The position numbers were made by a program, and so were the translations under genes. This document shows positions 1 through 12,131 of a stretch of DNA of 64,000 nucleotides, one piece after another (the first letter of the stretch is position 1; the number at the start of each line of letters is the position of its first letter). The notes below the pieces were generated by a model. That model was not told where the DNA came from. It worked only from the letters and a program-made list of their open reading frames with translations, and searched no databases. The stretch spans positions 70,012,274 through 70,076,273 of the forward strand of contig OZ035962.1 in assembly GCA_964034945.1 (NCBI GenBank), written 5' to 3'. Origin of the DNA: Chrysopilus asiliformis (taxonomy: Eukaryota; Arthropoda; Insecta; Diptera; Rhagionidae).

Positions 1-31
1 TCGAGTTTCATGGACATGAGCTCTTTTTTGG

Positions 32-150
32 CGGGGAACTGCAGGGGGATGGTCAGCTGCCATCTTAGACGCAATGATTTTTCCATACTGTTTTCGACGT
101 TTTTTTATTGCGTCTAAGATGGCAGCTGACCATCCCCCTGCAGTTCCCCG
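32..150. repeat. Long perfect foldback (hairpin) element
   Basis: The arms 32-75 and 107-150 are perfect reverse complements over 44 bp, separated by a 31-bp loop. Complementarity continues imperfectly outward through the T-run at 22-30 and the A-run at 152-161. The inner ends of the arms carry ATCTTAGACGC, a motif also found in the foldback at 33536-33665. No coding sequence is visible. It is probably a foldback or MITE-type element; a transcript across it would form a long double-stranded stem. Confidence 0.8.
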
Positions 151-161
151 TCAAAAAAAAA

Positions 162-2640
162 GCTTGTGTCCAGGAAACTAGAGCAAATTACCTTTCCAAT
201 GCAGGTACAACGAAAGTGAAACCCCAACTGGTTCAAAAGTTAGCCCGGGGGCATAAAAAACGTCGAATCCTTCAAGGTTCTTTGGTCTACTAGAAAATAT
301 AGGAAGGATTCCAAACACGATTTTTCTCAGTGCAATCACAATTATGTAAAAACCAAACTGTTTTTATAAAATATAGGAAAAACGACATTCTTATCATGCG
401 GACCACGTTGATTGCAAAAATCAAATCGACAAAAAAAACTTTCTAGTAGTAAACACGTTTATCTTCTGACCATTGACGTCACAATGGTAATTGCGACAAG
501 ATTTTCACAGGGTATTAAATTTTACTAATTTTACAAATTATGTCAAAAAAAATTTTTGATTTTCAAAAAAAATGCACTGTTTTTGTCCCGTATATTTTGT
601 CCATATTTCCCCTTTATTGGGAGAGTTCTTTTCAAACTTTCCATCAAAATTAATTAAAAAAAGTGTTTTGTCCGAGAACTTTGATTATCTTTTTTGCACT
701 GTTAATTATCATTTTTATGTATCTAGTTGTACGTAACATATTTTATACAGTACAGATATACCAAAAGTTTATCGGATTGTTCAGACCTGGTTTTCTGACT
801 AAACATATTTTCGGAGCGACATCTCCCCAGGTGATAGTTGGGATTGCACACGCACGTGTTTCAAACGAAACAAATAATATTGCGTGTTTTGAAATAATAT
901 ACACAGGACAAGATTTTTTTTTGCCATTTTTCGGTTAAGTCCCGCATTTTGTTTTTTTTTTTACTAAAATTTGCAATAAAAGGATCATTTATTAAAAAAT
1001 TAAAGCCGTTAAATTCTTTTAAAGATCAAGTTTGCGAAACAAAATGTTTCTACCACATCCTATTTCTGTTGACTATGATAAAGAATTTTTTTTTCAGTTT
1101 CTCTGAGTTCAAAAATTTCGAAAATCTTTACGACATTTGCAAACCTAGGGGTTAGATCTTATTTTCATTTAAATATTCGCTCCTGTTGCTATATTTTCAT
1201 TAACCAAATCGATTAGGGATTCGGCTATGCTGGTTTGTTTAGTAGGTCAGTTGATAAACAGCATGGCAAGCCCATTTCTATGCTTTAATTTAATTCCGTC
1301 AATTCGTCGTTATTTACCTCTCGTTTCGCCCCAGAATTTTAGCCCCATTTATTACCAATAGCTCTAAGAAATTTAATTCGTTTTCAGACATCTGTCTGTA
1401 AATATCATTACGGGCCAATTTTATTAAGTAGTATTTATTATATGTAATAAGAGTAAATTCTTAAAGACCTTCATCATCAGGACCTTGCGCTTAAAGATAC
1501 GTTGTTTTTGTTATGTTTTGGTCTCCACCTTCCAGATCCACGCCTCAGTTTAATACGAACCGTTTTGTTGTTAACACGAAATCATAAAACCGACACGAAA
1601 GTCATCTTTGACTGCACCCCTTAATCCTTCGCCTTATTACCGATTAATTAACGTTTTTAATTATCTAATTACAACAGACACTTTGCGGTTACTTTATGTT
1701 CATTCGTTTTAAAGAATAGGGTTTTTGTCTTTTATCCCATCTGAACAACGGGATTTGAAAAAAAACCGGTAATAGGGAGAAGTACATTGTCTTAGGTTAA
1801 CTAGCAACTAATTAGGGGACTTGTAAATCGATCTTAAACAATAGTTTTAATAGTTATTTTTGAAAAAGTGAAAGAAAATGGCGATTTCCACGATTTTATT
1901 TACCGTTATTCGCTCCCTTTATTCGTTCTCGGGATATTCTTATTATTATATGAAAATTTTTGTTAGGCAATTTTTTTGCAAACTAACAGTTTTATGAAAA
2001 TGAGAATTGGTTGAAAAGTAAAGGTAACAATAAAACTGTCCGCTTTCATATAATTCAACTGAAAACTTTTTTTCGGCGGTCGTCATAGTTAGGGTTACCA
2101 GACTTTGAAAGTAAAATAGTGGATTTTGGAGTAAAACACACAAAAGTGATGTACACAAAAAAGGGACATTATTGATATAGTAATAAAAAATTGTGAAAAT
2201 AGAAAAACACAGTATGTCTATGGTTATCATTTTTTTATTCCATGACCCAGTATCACCACCGATTATAGAAACTATATATATAATCGGTGGTATCACTGAA
2301 AGTTTGATCTATTAACCGTACTAGATTTAAAGTGAATACTGGAATAGCCGAATAAGTCTAAACTATTATGGTTTGGAAGTCGTATTATTTGCAATTAAAA
2401 ACTTAAAAACAAATGAAGCTTTTTGGTTAAATGCTATAACTTCGATACGGGAAAAGAGTGACTGAAGTCAAAAAAAAAAGAAAGAATAAGAAAGGACTGG
2501 TCGGAAAAAGTAACTGTTGTCACTTTCAAAGTGACGTCTCGTTACCCTAATGATAGTTAACAACGCGTGAAGTGTGCGGCGATAGAGTTTTGGTATGTGC
2601 TGTTCATAAAGGATGATTGTGTAATTTAAAATATTCTAAT
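162..2640. other. Flanking AT-rich DNA without recognisable genes
   Basis: No convincing coding region or known repeat was found. Open frames here are short and of low complexity. One small hairpin is visible at about 2250-2296, where ACCACCGATTATA faces its complement around a TATATA loop. Confidence 0.5.
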
Positions 2641-2663
2641 ACATTTGTTTTTAAAAGCTCTTA

Positions 2664-2946
2664 TTTAGTTTGATTTCATGTTTGTTTGTTTGTTTGTCTG
2701 TCAGGGTCAAATCTTGTAATCTAATTTTGATCCACTTCCACTCATCCGATTGACTTGAAATTTACAACACATACCTAACTCCAATGACTTCTTTGCCCTT
2801 GTAAGGATAACAGAAGCCTCTATAAGGATAACGTGATTATCCTTTTCTTCAAATTTCCTGGAGAAAAATCTCATCTGGGGGTTTTTGGGATCGCTGAATC
2901 CGATTTTGGAATCAAAAAATCTGTGACGATATCTTAAAGAATACAT
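2664..2946. repeat. Old interspersed repeat with GTTT/GTCT run and GGATAACGTGATTATCC core
   Basis: A (GTTT)n/GTCT run is followed by GGGTCAAATCTT, CATCCGATTGACTTGAAA, paired AAGGATAA motifs and GTTTTTGGGATCGCTGA. The same order of motifs occurs at about 57900-58200 and 62405-62706. A related tandem form lies at 49640-50995. The layout resembles the ends of Helitron-like or LINE-derived insect repeats; the superfamily is not decided. Confidence 0.6.
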
Positions 2947-2963
2947 AAAAGTATATATATATA

Positions 2964-3230
2964 AGCGTGGCGAAAAACAAACGTCATTTTGGATTTTTAT
3001 TCATTTGATTATTATTTGATTAGTACACAAAAAGACTAAAAAGGATAAAATAAAAAATATTTATTTAAAAAATGAATTAAAAAGGAAAAAATAATTTTTT
3101 GGGCGCTGTGTATCAGAAATAAAAGCAAGATATCAGCATAAAAAAATAACAAAATGTTTATTTCTGATATACAGCGCACAAAACATTTTTTTTCCTTTTT
3201 AGAACATTTTTTAAATTTTTTTTTAAACAT
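2964..3230. repeat. Foldback repeat, family F, copy 1
   Basis: A leader AAGCGTGGCGAAA...CGTCATTTTGGATTTTTA is followed by an inverted repeat in which GGGCGCTGTGTATCAGAAAT (from about 3101) faces its complement ending near 3178. The same leader and inverted repeat occur at 31709-31960. The arm motif AAAAAGGAAAAAATAATTTT is shared with the larger foldback at 53622-54082. Confidence 0.7.
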
Positions 3231-3270
3231 CGATTTCAATGTGAAAAATATCTGATATAAGCAGCACATG

Positions 3271-4039
3271 ACTTTCTTATACAAAATCTACGTTCCTGCG
3301 CAATTTACACTATAATCCGACGACTAAAATTCTAGCTCATATGAAAATATGATTTTTTTTACAAAATCTAAAATATCTCGATAACGGTAAAAGATATCGA
3401 CTTACGGCAAAACTGGAGGGAATTTTAATTTCTCTAATTCTACTTTTAACTGTTTTTTCCAAAGACCGTTCGCAAGCTTTTTTTACATTTTTTACATTTA
3501 CATTTTTTAAATCTTTTTTTACATTTAAAAAAAAAATATCGCAGTAACGGTAAAAGATACTGGATAGCGGTCAAAGACAAAATTGTGGAGAATTACAATT
3601 TTCGATTAATTTATCTCGTACATACAACCAGCAAAAAACTGTTATTTTTCAAGATAATCTCAAAAAACTGAATTTGTTGAAATAACGGTATATTTCAATA
3701 ACGGTTTGAGACACGTAGTTCTAGTAAGAGACAAAACTGTAGGAAATTCAAAGTTTCGGAGTAAACAGCAAAAAAGAAATTGCGATTTTTTAAAAGCCGC
3801 CATTTTGATTACTTCCGATTTCTACCAAAAGTTGATTGGATCCAACATGCTTGTAAAATTTTGTGGCTCTATCTGTATTATTTCTTGAGAAATCCTGTAC
3901 TCAGACTGACAAACAGAAAGACATTTTTGTAATAATGCTCCAATCGACTCAGCAGTACCCGGAAAATGTATTTAGGCAAAATTTCGAGGTCGAAATTTTT
4001 TATGAATACAATACTTTATTATACTCCGTAGAAGAAAGT
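3271..4039 (+). repeat. ACTTTCTTATAC-family interspersed repeat, copy 1
   Basis: It begins ACTTTCTTATACAAAATC and ends with a tract leading to the inverse of the same start (GTAGAAGAAAGT). It carries several forms of TAACGGTAAAAGATA and the 3' block GCCGCCATTTTGATTACTTCC. At least six further full or partial copies lie in this window. The 12-bp inverted termini suggest a non-autonomous DNA element, but no transposase or target duplication identifies its class. Confidence 0.7.
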
Positions 4040-5585
4040 AAAAGCTGTGGTTGCGATATTGCAAACTTTTGACGTACAATTTGAGAAAATCACCATTGTT
4101 ATATATTTTTTGGCATATTTAAGTAGTGAAACATAGAAAAAAGAAATACATTAGGGAGATAAGTTTTTCTTAATTTGTACTAACCAAGAATACAAACCAA
4201 TTAACATTGTTTGATATTTATCTAAAAACTTCATTTAATGCAATTTTCGTCAAAAATATCGGTAAGAATAATTTTTCCATCCTTACCTATAGGTCTCAAT
4301 TCTTTCTTTAATTAGTATTTCCAAGATATAAAAGACCTAATACTGTTTGCTTTTCCCTATTAATTTCGATCCAACCAGCATATCACGGCTAAACTTGATC
4401 TACTGGCGCTAACATAGAATTTGCGTGTTGAAAACGTTCAGTTATCATCTTTTTTGCAGTTAAATTACTCGCCTCATGCCTCCGTTTGCAACAGAATTTG
4501 TGTTATTAAAAAGCCAATGGTGAAAATTTCAAAACTAACAGTCCTGAAAGAGACACATTCATTATTTCTGTAACCATAAGGGATTTCTACATGTGCTTCT
4601 AGGAGTGTCCATCATTTGGCGATTAAACTGATACATTGAACACTGAATATTTAGTCCGGTTCAATGGTTGAAAAATGAGGTTATAGTCTGCCGAGACTAT
4701 TGAATTCCACATTCATTGGTTGAATCGGATACGAATTTTAATTAGTTTCCAATACGAGCCGAGCCCTTTAGCCGGTAACAAGGAATTCCCATAAAAACAC
4801 GCATAGATGTGTACTGAATGAACGCATTTGTCAACAGGAGACAGAAATCGGGAGCCATTTTGGGGTGTGCTCCATTCAACATAAAAACATCGTTTCATGT
4901 TCTATCCCAACAAGGATATGAGTGACTATATCATTAGGGAGGCCAGGGCGCCGTGATACTATTCCTTATTGAGTTCTTTTATAGCGACTCTCTGATGGTT
5001 GTTGTGTGTTTTTGGTGCTGGAACTCCAAGTCCCCTTTAGTCGTTATCTCTCTAAAGGACATAACAGGGATATGGAATGCCTTCATTTCTGTCGAGTCAG
5101 TTCGAAAGTGGTGGAAACTTCGGATATAAATTTTCTACATATAAAGAGTTTAACTGAATCCGCTTAGTGTTTAGTATGAATCGAGACGTTGAAGGCAGCT
5201 GGCGATAACGCTTTCAACGACAACGCTTAGGTAGCAAAGCGGTTTGTGCCTTTTGTAAGGCACTAAAACCTCTTCTGGTAACAATCGCCCGCAGAATATG
5301 TAAAGAGTTTGCGTTTATTTGACCGCAAACATTGATATCGCCGAAAATTCTAGAGTGCCAGTAATATGAGAATCCGCAAAGAAAAAAAAATCTTTAAACG
5401 AGAAATTGTTCATTAATTTGTATGTAGTTTGCGATAAGGGTTTCCACCCATGTAGATGATTTTTAATATGATTTCGATATGAGTATATTTAATTTTCTTC
5501 GAATTTTCTAAACAACGCAGCATCTGGTTTAGAGTTCTGTTAAATAAGTGTTGAAATAAAAAAGTGCCTCGAAAATCCATTCAAA
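4040..5585. other. Upstream region of the calpain first coding exon
   Basis: No repeat or coding region was recognised. If 5586 is the true start codon, this stretch should hold the promoter and 5' UTR. I cannot point to a convincing TATA box, initiator or upstream exon. Confidence 0.35.
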
Positions 5586-6023
5586 ATGTGTACCGTTGCA
5601 GAAAATGTTCGTAACAACAACAACAACAACAATAATAATAATAATACCAACAGCAACAACAATAACGATGTGCCTTCGATTAGGGAAGTTTACAAAAGTG
5701 AAAAGAAATTCTTTATAAAAATACTGCCAAAATCGAAATTGCATCCCGTTAAGGAAACTACGCCGATTGAGTTACCATGTGGAGAGTCCTGCGAATGCAA
5801 AAAAGTTCTACTCAACAAGGAGAAGAACTATAAATTTAGTACGCATAATGCATCTGTTGGTCATTTAGAAAATCAAATAAATAATTTGCCGTTGATTGAT
5901 AGTGCGACAAGTGTTAAGGATGCACTTAAGGACCGAAAGAAATCACTCAAGGATGGCGGAGGTCCCGATACACCAAAGGAATGGAAACGTGAAAAAACAT
6001 ATGATGGATGTCCAATTTATCGA
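5586..6023 (+). CDS. CalpA: Calpain-A, candidate first coding exon (Asn-rich N-terminus)
   Basis: The ATG follows CAAA, a usual fly context. The 146 codons start MCTVAENVRN, run into an Asn tract (residues about 9-27, AAC/AAT repeats), then a Lys-rich charged region and end DGCPIYR at a GTAAAT donor (6024). The exon ends in phase 0, matching the next calpain exon, which starts in phase 0 at 16128 with LGEKGSGQRARG. Calpain N-termini vary, so no domain is expected. The open frame runs 20 codons past the donor, then stops. It could instead be an unrelated exon, because 10 kb of intron separates it from the conserved gene. Assignment rests on phase, strand and codon quality. Confidence 0.5.
5616..5668 (+). 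repeat. AAC/AAT trinucleotide microsatellite coding for Asn
   Basis: A run of AAC then AAT codons lies in the frame of the candidate first calpain exon and encodes about 18 Asn broken by Thr and Ser. Its length is likely to vary between individuals. Confidence 0.85.
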
Positions 6024-6429
6024 GTAAATAATTTATTTTTCTTTGTCAGAAAAACACGCCATTTAAAGTGTAGATTTGTTTAAAAAGTTTAATTACGCAA
6101 ATGTTTTCGATTGATTTTTTTTAAATCGCAATTTCTACGACGTCATTGGACTAAAAATTATTCAAAATTCGTCACAAAAAACAGAAATCTTTTTTTCTCA
6201 AAAAGATTTTTCAAATATTTTATTACTTTTATATAAAGGATGTGTTTGTGCTAACAAAGCCTGCGCTAAGTTTATAATTTCATCAATTCTTGTGAATAGA
6301 TGTAAAAATATAGAGAATTTCAGCTCGATTGGAGGCCATCTTCAGATTCCGTTTTTCATTTGAAAATTTAGGAAAACAGTACGAAGCGTATGCACTAGGA
6401 GAATGTTGATTTGTAAACTTTCCATATCT

Positions 6430-6665
6430 GTTACTTCTAAATAGCAAAAACCAAATTTGGGTTTTAAAAAGCCCCCATTTTGGTTACTTCCGGTTAAGAA
6501 ACGTTCAGTCCCAAAACCAACCATTCCTGTAAAATTTCATGACTCTAGCTCTAGTAGTTTTTGAGAAATCTTGTACACAGACTGACCGACAGAAAGGCAT
6601 TTTTGTAATATTGCTCCAATCGTCTCAGGAGTGCTCGGGAAATGTTAAAGGGTCGAAATATTTAA
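6430..6665 (+). repeat. ACTTTCTTATAC-family repeat, 3' fragment
   Basis: Only the 3' half is present: AAAGCCCCCATTTTGGTTAC, then TTTTTGAGAAATCTTGTACA and TTGCTCCAATCGTCTCAGGA. The terminal GTATAAGAAAGT is lost. Confidence 0.65.
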
Positions 6666-7002
6666 TCGAAAAACTCATAAGTTGTGTGAAAACCGCATTT
6701 TTCGCGAACATTTTTGAGATTTTACAGCAGAGATGCAATCTGGTCTTTGAACCATTGAAATTTTAGTGAACCAAAACCACTTGAAATATAATTGGCCGAA
6801 TTAAACCATTTTTAAAACAAATGCTATAACTAAAGCAAAACCGAAAAATTGTGTTACTGAATTGAAAACAATCTTATTAGAAATTTTAGTGAACGGAAAC
6901 CAAAACTGTTTTTTTTTTAACTTTAGAAAACAAAACCAAATTCTGAAATTTTAGAAATCAGAACCGAGTTATTCAAGTCACCTTTGAATTAAAACCTACG
7001 GA

Positions 7003-7835
7003 GAAAAAAATTATGATTCCCCCAATCATAAAATGCAGCCAGCATAATTATGTTTGGGGGATTCTTATTACAATTATGTTTGGCTGAAATTTCCCCTAGA
7101 GGAAATTTTTGCCATTACAATTATGTTTGCCGACACTGTGGTTCCAACCACATTATGCTCAAAACTGATAGCAGAAATATTGATATTTTGATTACATTAT
7201 GTTTAGCTATACAACAATATTTTCAAATTCACCAACCATAAAATGTTTGGATTCCCAAATTTTTTTGCCGTTTGTCCAATCATAATATGTTTGGGGCGAA
7301 CATAATATGGTTGGTTTATAAATACAATTATGATGAATATAAGCAAATATTGCTTATATCAATCAAAATTATAATTCGTGCAAAACAATTTTATAGTATA
7401 ACTGGATGTTTTCACATCCGTAAAACTCCATCCATTAACCTTTGGTCAAGCATGTCTTGTAGCCTTTTTCTAACAGCTTGATTTGAGTATTTATACGACC
7501 ATGCTACAAATCTCATGCGAATTATACGCGAAGAGAAGAATTTGAACATAATATGTTTAATTTTAAACAGATATGATCAGAGGCATCATATTTTTAATTC
7601 GGCCGCTTCAAGATTTCCCCACATATTGTGTTCGTCAATCATAATTATGTTGAGACGCGGAATTTACAACGCAAACATATTTTTGATATGCAAACATATT
7701 TTTATTCCTCCCAATCAAAATGTGTTTAGATATTATTGTCCTCCCAATTACATTATAATTTTCCAAAATTTCCCTCGTCGGGGAACATAATTATGATTGG
7801 AAAACTAAACATAATACTAATTGGAATTCATCGTC
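7003..7835. repeat. Array of degenerate CATAATTATGTTTGG motifs
   Basis: About sixteen degenerate forms of AATCATAATTATGTTTGG occur on both strands. At the left end GATTCCCCCAATCATAAAAT faces CATAATTATGTTTGGGGG as a hairpin. The block ends near AACATAATTATGATTGG. Open frames crossing it are products of the repeats. It is probably a non-autonomous element with many subterminal binding sites or a decayed tandem array. Confidence 0.55.
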
Positions 7836-8612
7836 TGATTATATTTTGATTCCTCAAATAATTCTTATAGTACTCACAATGATATTCAACAATATTTTTT
7901 TTCTTCGTGTGTGTTTCGGTTTTTGGTTTGCCACTCGGTTTCAACCTTTAGAGGCACAGAAATATAGTAAATATTTTTTTTATTATTCGCAAACGTTAGT
8001 GCACGAGGAAGACAAATCACAATGGCTAAAGCACACTGAAAATATTTAAAAACCAGTTCAAATCTGCAACGGGAGTTTCATAAAGCATCAGGACATATAA
8101 TATTTCATGTGGCACCTTTTCAAAGGTTTTATGCAGCAATAGAAGTTGATTTAATAAGTGGTACAATTATGGCACCACAGTGCAGCATTTGTTGCGAAAA
8201 AAATGATACATCGCGTGTACCACCAAGCCTGTAAGAATTAAAATACTAACATCCGCAGTCAACGAGTCTAATCTTTCTAACTCTACGGATTCTAACTCTA
8301 CGGATTTTAATTTTTCTGAATAAAAAAAATAACAGAAAAAATTCTTGAATTTCTTCGCGAATTTCATTCAGAGCTTATTCCGCAAATTTTATTCATCTAT
8401 CGCAGAATAAATTCACTCAACAAAAGTTGTCAAAATTTCAATTTATTCCGGCGTTTCATATGAAGGGTATTCACATGTGCTATTAAATTAGTAGTTGACG
8501 TTCTAAAATAAAAAAAATTATTAAAATAGTATTATTTGTTAAAGTTTTGCTGCAAACCGTGAACGTACTTTTTCTAAAATCGAAAAAGTACCCATATTTT
8601 TACTCACATTTT

Positions 8613-9203
8613 TATACCCGTATGGTGAAACCAAAGGGTATATTAACTTTGCTTTACCGTTTGTAACGCCAAGATCCCGTCATCACACACAAAAATGAAT
8701 TACACCAGTGTGTTTAGAATGATAAAAAAAATTGAATTTTCCATGTCCGTCCGTCTGTCCGTCCGTCCGTCCGTCTGTCCGTCCGTCCGTCTGTCCGTCT
8801 GTCTGTCTGTCTGTGGCGCGGATTGCGGGCGTACGGATTGAGCTAGAGACTTGAAATTTTGCGCAGATTCGTTTTTCGTAAAATGCGAGGCTAAGTTCGT
8901 TAATGGGCAAAAATAGACCATTAGGGGGGGGGGTACCCCCCATACGAACGAAAACGTTTTTTGCGAATATCTCAAAAACGGTAAATGTTATCAAAAAAGT
9001 TCAAGAACAAAAGTTATTTAGGATATGATTCTACATAAAACTCCCATACATCAAAATCCGATTGGAATAAGTTTTAAAAAATCTTATTGGAAAGTTTGCC
9101 TTCAAAGTGGAATTTTGATACAACTGTTCGAATTTTGATACGAATATCACCATACGGGTCTTGAATAATTGCCAGATTGGCAATTATAGCTTTTGTTATG
9201 TTT
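8613..9203 (+). mobile_element. GTCY-core interspersed element (mini-me/DINE-1-like), copy 1
   Basis: This is the most complete copy. It begins ATACCCGTATGGTGAAACC, has a (GTCC/GTCT)n core at about 8744-8813, then GGCGCGGATTGCGGGCG and AGAGACTTGAAATTTTGCGC. It ends with the inverse CACCATACGGGT followed by the palindrome ATTGCCAGATTGGCAAT and ATAGCTTTTGTTATG. Subterminal inverted repeats, a GTCY microsatellite and a 3' terminal palindrome are described for the mini-me and DINE-1/Helentron group of fly elements. The assignment to that group is inferred from structure; no Rep/helicase is encoded. Confidence 0.65.
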
Positions 9204-9238
9204 TTTTATTTGATCCGTTTTTTTAAACACTAACCCCT

Positions 9239-9355
9239 AATTTATTCACTAGGAGTTAAGCCGAGTTAGTGAGTTAAGGGAGTTAGCTAACGTTATTTTC
9301 CATGTTAAAGGTGAGTTAAGGGAGTTAAGGCGATTTAACTCCTAGTGAATAAATT
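9239..9355. repeat. Small foldback with 21-bp perfect arms
   Basis: AATTTATTCACTAGGAGTTA at 9239 faces its exact complement ending at 9355. The 75-bp loop holds repeats of GAGTTAAGG. It looks like a short MITE. Confidence 0.7.
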
Positions 9356-11034
9356 GGCCGTAAGCACTACATATTCTAATCACTTGAACGCCATTTTCAA
9401 CACTTTTTGTATTTTTAAACAATTAACTAAAACTGTCAAATATGAGCGAATTGCTAAGCTCACTAGGTATATTTTTGCTTATTTCAAAAATTTACCCAAA
9501 GTTATTATTTTACACCAAGCGGTTAATACATAAAAATTGTGTTAAAGTTGCAAGAAATGTTGCCGTGTATTTTGTTGTTGTTTACAAAACTACTATTTTA
9601 CGACGATAACAGCTACTTTAATAACTTCTATGAATATCCCTATGAATAAAATCGAGTTCCGCCATCTGTCAGGAATAAATTTCTGAATCAAAATTCGCGG
9701 AATAACGTGTCAGATATAAACGATTTCTTACAAAACCTAAATGAATTTTCTCAAAGCTGATATCTAGCCCGATCGCTCTTTCGCATCCAATTTTAAGTCA
9801 TTTTAAAAATTATAAACCGGTGTTTCAATACAAGCCCTTTGTGTACAATTTTTACTTATAAGCCTTTTGTTCACATTTTCGATTCTGCCTGAGTTTGTGC
9901 TGGAGAACTTTTCTTTCCAATTTCTTGAGAATTTCCGAACAGAAAAAATTATGAAACGTTAATTAGAAAACAATTCATTCTCATTTAAGTCTTAGTAAAA
10001 AAAAAAATCTGAAAACATTGAAAATAAAATTTCCGTAGTCGTTTTTAAACACAGGTTTTGTTAAACATGAGTTGAACAGTTTATCATGGGTTTTTGTTAG
10101 TTTAAACTTTTGTTTAACAAAACGTATGCATAAACGCAACGAATTATAAATCTGAAATTTTAAAAATTTTGACCAAACGCGTTGAGGCGAAAAATTTATG
10201 CAAAAGAGTTGCAGAATAAATGGTCAACTTTCGGGAAAAAAACGTAATTCGTGCCTCCGACAGTATGATTCTTTGAAACATTTAATCACAGAAAATACAC
10301 AATAATCCAATATCATAAAGAAAACATTTCCATTATTAAACTTTTGATAATGTTTTCGTATTAAGAATATGTAATCAAAATTCAAATATGTATTGTGATA
10401 CTTGAAAGCGCAAATCTTTAACTGCTGGTCATGTGTCATCATCCGCTTTCAAAGTCTCCAATCCATTCGGCGCCACTGTAACGGATATTTTAGATCCCCA
10501 ACTCCTTGTGTTCGGATTTTATATGGGAGGATGTTGTATGTATATATATTAATGTTATAATATATATATTTATGCTATAAACTTGGTATTTTTTAGGCAA
10601 GAATGATGAGCTTTACTAGAAAAAATTTAATATGATTTAATTTTAAAATTTTATCAAAATAGTAGTTTAGTTTCTGATAAAATTTATCGCAATATTAAAA
10701 TAATGTTTAAATCTAGCGTCCATTTTGTCGTAATGTGGGTGAACATAAAAATGTATTTGTATTCTTCGGAAAATTTTCAAAGAGTGAATACATTTAACTA
10801 CATGAAATATGCAAAACGTAGATAAATAAATTTTATATGTAAAGAAATTTATGTGTGATCTAAATTTTTGTATTGGACATTAGTTTATCATTTATTGTCA
10901 CTTTATCTAAATTATTACTGTTTTGATCTACTTTTTCCCTTAAACTAGTTTTATAATTTTAACAAATGCATTTGCATTGATATTTTTTTGTAAGCTTTTC
11001 GTCAAGCCGGCTTATGAAATTCTATAACATTTTT
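9356..11034. other. Intron 1 sequence without recognised features
   Basis: AT-rich sequence with no repeat or exon that I can support. A TATATA-rich stretch lies at about 10535-10575. Confidence 0.4.
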
Positions 11035-11426
11035 ACTTTCTTATACGAAGTATTGCATTCCTGAAAATTTTGCCTATTGAAAAATTGACCTCTTAAATTT
11101 TGCCTAAAAAAATTTCCCGAGCACTCCCGAGTCAATTCGAGTCATACTACCATACAAAAATGTCTTGATGTTATCCACTTTTTTTTAGTTATTGAGATAT
11201 TTTCATTAAAAATTTAAAAAAATAGATTTTTGCCAATTGCTTTCAAACGGTTTTTCGAAAATTTTTGAAGATATTAAAATTCTTCTTTTACCGTAAATCA
11301 ATATCTTTTACCGTTATCGAAATATTTCAGATTTTCTAAAAACATATTTTAATAAACTGTAATTTTGTTCGTCGGGTATGGTATACTCGTAAAATGCGGA
11401 AGAACGTAGATTTTGTACAAGAGAGT
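11035..11426 (-). repeat. ACTTTCTTATAC-family repeat, internally deleted reverse copy
   Basis: Both ends are present in reverse orientation: ACTTTCTTATACGAAGTATT at the left and GAACGTAGATTTTGTACAAG at the right. The centre, including most of the 3' block, is missing, leaving 392 bp. Confidence 0.65.
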
Positions 11427-11469
11427 TATGTGCTATTCACATCAGATATTTTGAATTTGAATGATTATT

Positions 11470-11823
11470 GTGGTCCAGCGTAGTCCAAGTGGTAAAGTAC
11501 TTGGCCCGTATTCCGGAGGTTGGTGGTTCAATTCTCGACTGTCGCACGCTGTGATTCAAGTCCACTCAACTTGTTTTACGAAATGAGTAGTGATAGTTGC
11601 CGCTTGGTGCTAACGACATCATCGGTCTAGATTGATATCACGGCCTCTTCCGTGCCTTGATAGGTTGCAACGTAAAAACCTTACAAATGTTGTAATTCAT
11701 CCATGGTTCGCAATCCATGTAAAAACTGTAGGTGCGAAGCAGGGAAGAAATTGTTATGAAACTTCAATTGAGGAGGCCCAGGCTCTTCGAGAGCTGTAAC
11801 GCCGGGGATGATGATGATTGTGA
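11470..11823 (+). mobile_element. tRNA-derived SINE
   Basis: A tRNA-like promoter is visible: box A as TAGTCCAAGTGG (11481-11492) and box B as GGTTCAATTCT (11525-11535). The body ends with GAGAGCTGTAACGCC and a short GATGATGAT tail, as in other insect tRNA SINEs. It is not a tRNA gene: no cloverleaf 3' half or acceptor stem follows box B. Flanking ATTGTG may be part of a target duplication. Confidence 0.7.
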
Positions 11824-11840
11824 CCAAAGTAAAATAGTAT

Positions 11841-12104
11841 ATATCGCTACTCCGGAGGAAGACTGTCACAACTCAAAAAATGTCGAATTTGTACTAAAGG
11901 TGCGGAAGAGTGGTAAATATGGTATACTTTGTTGTAGAAGTTGTAGAAGAGTGTCACAATTGTAACTTAAGCAAAAGCTTGTTACTGTAGATATTTTCTA
12001 AATATCAAAAATACTAACACAAAATATCAGAATAACTTTAAAACGTCATTTCCAAAAATTTACAATTTTTGAGTTGTGACAGTCTTCCTCCGGAGTAGCG
12101 ATAT
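11841..12104. mobile_element. MITE with 39-bp perfect inverted ends
   Basis: ATATCGCTACTCCGGAGGAA begins 39-bp arms (11841-11879 and 12066-12104) that are exact complements. It lies in TA-rich flanks just after the SINE tail. The long arms and size of 264 bp fit a non-autonomous TA-targeting element. Confidence 0.8.
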
Positions 12105-12131
12105 GTATATTTGAGAACGGTTTTTTCATAA

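Noticed and set aside
8683..8994. Two overlapping minus-strand open frames rich in Thr-Asp-Gly repeats
   Set aside because: They are translations of the GTCY tetranucleotide core; the same happens at 28294-28590 and neither has independent coding evidence.
11470..11600. tRNA gene suggested by A and B boxes
   Set aside because: The sequence after box B does not close an acceptor stem and continues into a SINE body with a GAT-repeat tail.
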